Source of the DNA: Bacteroidales bacterium
GTDB taxonomy: Bacteria; Bacteroidota; Bacteroidia; Bacteroidales; FEN-979
Length of the DNA: 19,192 nt
Assembly: GCA_023229525.1 (NCBI GenBank)
Contig: JALNZC010000058.1
Coordinates: 1-19,192 of the forward strand
Direction of reading: 5' to 3'
Positions 14,328 to 19,192 of the stretch are shown here, piece by piece. Positions within the stretch are counted from its first letter, which is position 1. Every line of letters starts with the position of its first letter. Below the pieces are notes generated by a model, which was not told the DNA's origin, did no database searches, and worked only from the letters and a program-made list of their open reading frames with translations. A program made the translations under genes and the position numbers.

Positions 14328-14378
14328 CCTCACCCCCATCCTCATCTCCTGAAGGAAAAGAGGCGAAAAAAGGTGAGG
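14328..14378. repeat. Nested inverted repeat between mtnA and the VPS10-like gene
   Basis: Outer arms CCTCACC (14328-14334) and GGTGAGG (14372-14378) enclose a second imperfect stem made from CCTCATCTCCT and AGGAAAAGAGG. It starts one base after the mtnA stop and ends 16 bases before the next ATG. It resembles the dispersed palindromic CCTCACCCCC-type extragenic elements of several bacterial genomes. It lacks a U tract, so it is not a classical terminator, but it could fold in the mRNA. Confidence 0.6.
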
Positions 14379-14394
14379 TCAATAAAAACATCCC

Positions 14395-17300
14395 ATGAAA
14401 TTGAAACACTTCACCGGTCATCTGCTTCCCGGAATTCTGGTTTTCGTTTTTATCTCTTTCTTGTCCGCAGAAAACCTTTCCGATAAAAAAGGGACATTGT
14501 CACTAAAAAAAACAGTTCAAAATGTAAACGAGAAAGAAAAAACGAAAGAGAAAACGAAAGTAAAAAAGACAGGTAAAAAGCAGTCCAAAGACAAGGAAAA
14601 ACCGAAAGAAGATTCGATTTACAACTCAGGTCTGATCGGCGGTTTGAAATTCCGGAGTATTGGACCTGCCTTTTGTTCGGGACGTATTGCCGACATTGCT
14701 GTGAGTCCGAAAAATCACAGCGAATGGTTCGTGGCGGTTGCTTCCGGACATGTTTGGAAAACAGTGAATAACGGAACAACTTTCGAACCGGTTTTCGACA
14801 ATTACGGCGTTTATTCCATCGGTTGTGTGGTGATGGATCCGGCAAATACCAACATCATCTGGGTCGGTACAGGAGAAAACAACCATCAACGTTCATTGGG
14901 ATACGGTAACGGCGTATATAAAAGTATCGACGGAGGAAAAAGTTTCACCAATATGGGTCTGAAGGAATCCCGTCAGATCGGGAAAATCGTTATCGATCCG
15001 CGGTGTTCGGAAACCATCTTTGTAGCTGCTGAGGGATCCGTGTGGGGTCCTGGCGGTGACCGTGGTTTGTACAAAACGACCGATGGAGGAAAAAACTGGA
15101 AAAAGGTACTGGAGATCAGTGAAAATACAGGGGTAAACAACATCCTGATGGATCCCCGTAACCCGGATGTACTATATGCATCAAGCGAGCAACGTCGTCG
15201 TCATGTTTTCACCAAAATCGGTGGCGGTCCGGAAACGGCCATTTATAAATCAACCAATGGCGGGGAAAGCTGGGACAAGCTTTCTTCAGGTCTTCCGGGA
15301 GGTGACATGGGCGGCATCGGCATGGCCATTTCACCCGTGAACCCGGATGTGATCTATGTTATAATTGAAGCGACACCCGATGCCTCCGGTTTTTACCGCA
15401 GTACTGACCGGGGTGCCTCCTGGCAAAAAATGAGTGCGCATGTCGCCCAGGGACAATATTATAATGAAATCTATTGCGATCCCAAAGATGCCGATAAAGT
15501 TTATTCGGTTGAAACTATTTCCCAGGTGACGGAAGACGGGGGGAAAACCTGGCGACCGGTGGGGAACAATAAACGCCATGTGGATGATCATGCCATGTGG
15601 ATTGATCCCGACGATACACGACATTTTTTAATCGGGAGTGATGGGGGAGTTTATGAAACATTCGACGGTGGAAAGGAATACCTCTTTAAAACGAATCTGC
15701 CGGTGGTCCAGTTATACAGGGTACAGGTCGACAACACTCTGCCTTTTTATTATGTATATGGCGGGACACAGGATAACAGCAGTTTTGGCGGTCCTTCAAG
15801 GAATACCAGCGGAACGGGAGTGTTTTCTGATGATTGGTTTGTCACTAACGGTGGCGACGGTTTCTGGTCACAGATAGATCCGCTTGATCCGAATATTGTG
15901 TATGCTGAATCGCAGTATGGCGGAATGGTACGTTATGACCGGAAAAGCCAGGAAACAGTCGATATCCGGCCGGAACCACGCAAAGGTGAGGATAGTTATA
16001 AATGGAACTGGAACACTCCATTGCTTATCAGTCCGCATGCCCATCAACGTTTGTATTGCACTGCTAACAAAGTTTTTCGCAGCGATGATCGTGGAAATAC
16101 CTGGACTGAGATCAGTGATGATCTTACCGCAAAGATCGACCGGAATTCATGGCCAGTGATGGGGAAATACTGGAGTGTCGATGCCGTACAGAAAGATGTA
16201 TCCACGTCGCTGTATGGGACCATTATTTCCTTCGATGAGTCGCCGGTAAAAGAAAATCTGCTTTATGCCGGGACTGACGACGGTTTGATCCAGGTTTCCG
16301 AAGATGCAAAAAACTGGACGAAGACCGAAAAATTCCCGGGTGTTCCGGCAAATACCTATGTCAGCGATATCTTTGCTTCGCGTTTTGATGAAAACGTGGT
16401 ATTCGCTTCTTTCGATAACATCCTTCGCGATGATTTTAAACCCTATCTTCTGAAAAGTTCCGATAAAGGCAGAACCTGGATTTCCATTGCAGGCAACCTG
16501 CCTGAAAAAGGGTCTGTCCACAGCATTATTCAGGATGTGGTTGATCCCGATCTTCTTTTTACGGGCACAGAGTTCGGGTGCTATGTAACGGTCGACGGCG
16601 GGAAGAACTGGATCCAGATGAAATCAGGTCTGCCTTCGGTTGCGATCCGGGATATGGCAATTCAGAAACGGGAGAACGACCTGGTGCTTGCCACTTTCGG
16701 GCGCGGGGTTTATATTTTGGATGATATCGCCCCGCTGCGACAGTTGAAAAAAGCGACCCTCGATCAGGATGGGTTCCTGTTCCCAGTAAAAGATGCCCTG
16801 ATGTATCTTCCCACCGATGTCAAATACGGGCAGGGTTCGACGGTATTCGTGGCAAAAAATCCCGATTTCGGCGCCATTTTCACTTATTACATCAAGGATG
16901 TCCCGAAAACCAAAAAGGAGATCCGCAAAGAAAAGGAAATAGAACTTTTCAAAAAGGGAGAACCCATCCCCCAACCGACTGAAGCCGAACTTCGGAACGA
17001 AAACCTTGAGATTGCTCCTTTTCTTACTTTTACTGTGACTGATTTCAACGGTTCACCCGTACGGATCATCCGTAAGAGTCCTTCCAAAGGGATCAACCGG
17101 TTAAACTGGGATCTCCGGTACCAATCGACACGCCATGTTGAAGCCGATAAATACGATCCGTTGACAGATAACGGCAGCGGGGTGTTAGCCATGCCCGGAA
17201 AATATAAGGTAATCCTGACCCTGACGGCCGATGGAGAGACCAAACAACTTGCCGGGCCGGTTGAATTTAATACCACTTTGCTCAATAACACTACACTTCC

Positions 17301-17790
17301 GGCAACCGATCGATCGGGAATGGTTGAATTTCACAGGAAAGTGGCTGAACTGACCCGTGTCATGCAGGGTACCGAAGATTATACCGAAACGCTCCTTAAA
17401 CGTGTAAATAGTATACTTCAGGCCCTGAACAGTACTCCTGCGGCATCGCCAGATCTCATCAGACAGGCCCGTTCCGTACAACTCCAGCTGGATGAAATCC
17501 TGAATGTGAAATTCAACCGTCGTACCAACAAACCGAGTGAGGAAGAAAATCCACCCGCACCGGTTCCTTTAAATACGCGGCTGGGTAAACTGACGTGGAT
17601 CAGCTGGTCCTCGACCTCCGACCCCACTCAAACGCAGAAAGACGCATATCAAATTCTCCAGGAAGAGTTTCCCCCTGTATATGAACAGGTGAAACGTATC
17701 GGAGAGGTTGATCTCCTGCAGTTGGAAAATTCGCTCGAAAAACTGGGAGCCCCGGTAACCCCGGGACGGCTTCCGGAATGGAAAAAATAA
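14395..17790 (+). CDS. Secreted VPS10/sortilin-type Asp-box beta-propeller protein
   Basis: At 1131 residues, the protein has a signal peptide at 1-25 (ILVFVFISFLSA), then a Lys/Glu-rich low-complexity linker at about 30-73, then a large propeller region beginning LKFRSIGPAFCSGRIADIAV. About nine Asp-box motifs are visible: SIDGGKSF near 177, TTDGGKNW near 228, STNGGESW near 286, STDRGASW near 336, TEDGGKTW near 379, SDDRGNTW near 562, SEDAKNW near 634, SSDKGRTW near 688 and TVDGGKNW near 732. Asp-boxes are structural turns, not catalytic sites. Residues about 880-965 form an Ig-like module (VTDFNGSPVRIIR, MPGKYKVILTL), followed by a helical tail. No T9SS sorting domain or sialidase FRIP motif is seen. 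Bacterial relatives are usually annotated as glycosyl hydrolase or VPS10-domain protein without a proven activity. The stop overlaps the flippase start. Confidence 0.9.
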   Translation: MKLKHFTGHLLPGILVFVFISFLSAENLSDKKGTLSLKKTVQNVNEKEKTKEKTKVKKTGKKQSKDKEKPKEDSIYNSGLIGGLKFRSIGPAFCSGRIADIAVSPKNHSEWFVAVASGHVWKTVNNGTTFEPVFDNYGVYSIGCVVMDPANTNIIWVGTGENNHQRSLGYGNGVYKSIDGGKSFTNMGLKESRQIGKIVIDPRCSETIFVAAEGSVWGPGGDRGLYKTTDGGKNWKKVLEISENTGVNNILMDPRNPDVLYASSEQRRRHVFTKIGGGPETAIYKSTNGGESWDKLSSGLPGGDMGGIGMAISPVNPDVIYVIIEATPDASGFYRSTDRGASWQKMSAHVAQGQYYNEIYCDPKDADKVYSVETISQVTEDGGKTWRPVGNNKRHVDDHAMWIDPDDTRHFLIGSDGGVYETFDGGKEYLFKTNLPVVQLYRVQVDNTLPFYYVYGGTQDNSSFGGPSRNTSGTGVFSDDWFVTNGGDGFWSQIDPLDPNIVYAESQYGGMVRYDRKSQETVDIRPEPRKGEDSYKWNWNTPLLISPHAHQRLYCTANKVFRSDDRGNTWTEISDDLTAKIDRNSWPVMGKYWSVDAVQKDVSTSLYGTIISFDESPVKENLLYAGTDDGLIQVSEDAKNWTKTEKFPGVPANTYVSDIFASRFDENVVFASFDNILRDDFKPYLLKSSDKGRTWISIAGNLPEKGSVHSIIQDVVDPDLLFTGTEFGCYVTVDGGKNWIQMKSGLPSVAIRDMAIQKRENDLVLATFGRGVYILDDIAPLRQLKKATLDQDGFLFPVKDALMYLPTDVKYGQGSTVFVAKNPDFGAIFTYYIKDVPKTKKEIRKEKEIELFKKGEPIPQPTEAELRNENLEIAPFLTFTVTDFNGSPVRIIRKSPSKGINRLNWDLRYQSTRHVEADKYDPLTDNGSGVLAMPGKYKVILTLTADGETKQLAGPVEFNTTLLNNTTLPATDRSGMVEFHRKVAELTRVMQGTEDYTETLLKRVNSILQALNSTPAASPDLIRQARSVQLQLDEILNVKFNRRTNKPSEEENPPAPVPLNTRLGKLTWISWSSTSDPTQTQKDAYQILQEEFPPVYEQVKRIGEVDLLQLENSLEKLGAPVTPGRLPEWKK

Positions 17791-19118
17791 TGGCCAAAAG
17801 TTCCTATTTTCAGGATATCCTTAGTTTTTTAGGAAGCAATGTAACGGTAACTCTGTGCAATCTGACCATTGGTATTATCCTGTCGAGATTTCTCGGAGCT
17901 GCCGGATTTGGTCTTTATTCGGTCATCATTGTTGTACCCATCATTGTTATCGGGTTTACCCAATTGGGTATCCGTCGTAGCGCCATTTACCATATCGGGA
18001 ATAAAATACATCCCGAAGAACATGTTGTATCTGCCCTTTTGATTTTATTGTTATGGACCAGCGCGCTGAGCATCATCATCTGCGGTCTGGTTTATTTCTT
18101 TTCTGAAACCAAACCTTTTGATCCCCTGATCATCGTATTGGTTTTACTGACGATACCTTTATTGTTATCGAATGTTTTTGCGGGTGGCGTATTTCTGGGC
18201 AAGGAAGATATCAGGCGTGCCAGTTTTCTGAATGCGGGTCCTACCCTGATGACGTTGTTACTCACCATCGTATTTGTCTGGATACTGAAACTTTCGGTGT
18301 TGGGTGCATTTATTGCCATTGCGCTGGCCAACCTGATCATGTTCGTTTTTTCTTACCGCATCATCATGATCCGGTATCACTATTCCATAACCTGGAAATA
18401 CCATGAATCAATAATGAAAAGCATGATCAAGCTTGGATTGGTGAATGCGATCGCCATTTTTGTCATGCAGCTCAATTATCGTCTCGACATCCTGATGCTG
18501 AAAAAACTTTCCACCCTCGAGGAAGTTGGTTTTTATTCCCTTGCCATGCAGATTGCCGAACAGTTATGGCATATTCCTTACGCAGTGGAAAGCGTTGTGC
18601 TCAGTCGCAGCGCCAACACGAAGGACGACGGGTTCGTACATAAAATCGTTGCTTCCACATTCAGGGTGTCACTATTGATCGGGTTCATAACCAGCATAAT
18701 TATTTTCTTTATTGCTCCATACCTGGTTCCGTGGATTTTCGGACAGGAATTTGTCAGCAGTGTTCCCATGATCCAGGTGGTTCTCCCGGGAATCCTGATT
18801 CTGGTGGGATTTCGTATTTTGAACAGCCGGCTTACGGGTATGGGAAAGCCACAGATCGCGATTTATACCTTTTTTCCTGCCCTCATCATCAATTTTATTT
18901 TGAATCTCTTTCTGATACCCATATACGGGGGTATCGGTGCAGCCTGGGCGACCAATGTCAGTTATGCTGCAGGATCCATATCTTTCATTGTGATTTATGC
19001 CCGGCAGGTAAAAATGTCGTTCTCGGAAATTTTCAGATTCCGGAAGAGTGATTTTTATTTTTTCCGGGATATTAAAAGTCTTCTGAAACTCCGACCAAAG
19101 ACAAACGATACCCGCTGA
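17778..19118 (+). CDS. Polysaccharide/oligosaccharide flippase (Wzx-like, MOP superfamily)
   Basis: Inner-membrane protein of 446 residues with about twelve predicted membrane helices, including VTLCNLTIGIILSRFLGAAG, SVIIVVPIIVIGFTQLG, ALLILLLWTSALSIIICGLV and PALIINFILNLFLIPIYG. The opening SRFLGAAGFGLYSVI and the late GGIGAAWATNVSY pattern are typical of flippases that move lipid-linked glycans across the membrane. The first ATG (17778) overlaps the upstream gene by 13 bases. A second ATG at 17790 forms TAATG with its stop and gives 442 residues; I consider it equally likely and suggestive of translational coupling. No glycosyltransferase is in view, so its glycan is unknown. Only about 70 bases without a clear feature follow before the window ends. 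Confidence 0.9.
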   Translation: MEKIMAKSSYFQDILSFLGSNVTVTLCNLTIGIILSRFLGAAGFGLYSVIIVVPIIVIGFTQLGIRRSAIYHIGNKIHPEEHVVSALLILLLWTSALSIIICGLVYFFSETKPFDPLIIVLVLLTIPLLLSNVFAGGVFLGKEDIRRASFLNAGPTLMTLLLTIVFVWILKLSVLGAFIAIALANLIMFVFSYRIIMIRYHYSITWKYHESIMKSMIKLGLVNAIAIFVMQLNYRLDILMLKKLSTLEEVGFYSLAMQIAEQLWHIPYAVESVVLSRSANTKDDGFVHKIVASTFRVSLLIGFITSIIIFFIAPYLVPWIFGQEFVSSVPMIQVVLPGILILVGFRILNSRLTGMGKPQIAIYTFFPALIINFILNLFLIPIYGGIGAAWATNVSYAAGSISFIVIYARQVKMSFSEIFRFRKSDFYFFRDIKSLLKLRPKTNDTR

Positions 19119-19192
19119 AATTAATCTTCTTTGTATTAAAAAAATCCTTGACCTTAAATACCTTTAAAAAATTATTCTGTATCTTCATTTTT

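Noticed and set aside
14395..17790. Sialidase or other catalytic glycoside hydrolase because of Asp-boxes
   Set aside because: Asp-boxes are structural. No FRIP motif or arginine triad pattern was found, so only a propeller protein is claimed.
19119..19192. Promoter or terminator after the flippase
   Set aside because: Only AT-rich sequence with partial matches (TACCTTTA, TATCTTCA); no stem and no full -7 box before the window ends.

Overview
The window looks like a chromosomal segment of a Bacteroidota bacterium, probably Bacteroidales or Marinilabiliales-like; the rank below phylum is a guess. Four sites upstream of genes match the Bacteroidota -7 promoter element TAnnTTTG. Starts mostly lack a Shine-Dalgarno sequence and sit in AT-rich leaders. 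The proteins are typical of the group: a PorT-like outer-membrane barrel, a multidomain secreted surface protein of the kind exported by the type IX secretion system (T9SS), and Bacteroidota-type bL21, bL27 and SerRS.

Layout. Positions 1-9776 (minus strand) are the 5' part of one giant gene, open from its start codon to the window edge: 3258 codons with no stop. It encodes a signal peptide and then a mosaic of beta-sandwich modules (three ConA/LamG-like domains, CUB, Fn3, CARDB-like, MAM-like, carboxypeptidase-regulatory-like, Ig-like). The visible part ends in tandem units of about 465 residues, each carrying a predicted beta-propeller. Positions 9777-10324 are an AT-rich divergent intergenic region with one promoter element for each direction. 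Then, all on the plus strand: rplU-rpmA ending in an intrinsic terminator (10325-11076), serS (11105-12376), a PorT-like barrel (12454-13047), mtnA (13254-14327), a large secreted VPS10/sortilin-type Asp-box propeller protein (14395-17790) and a polysaccharide flippase (17778-19118) that overlaps it.

How the genes relate. rplU-rpmA is the conserved ribosomal-protein pair and serS is translational housekeeping. mtnA belongs to methylthioadenosine salvage but no other salvage gene is visible here. The giant protein, the barrel, the VPS10-like protein and the flippase all concern the cell envelope or surface, but only the last two are physically coupled, by overlapping reading frames.

The most notable content is the giant surface protein: near-identical propeller and ConA modules sit beside much more diverged modules, a pattern suggesting recent intragenic duplication or gene conversion. 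I found no CRISPR array, insertion sequence, tRNA or recognisable defence system. I cannot claim a wholly new system here.
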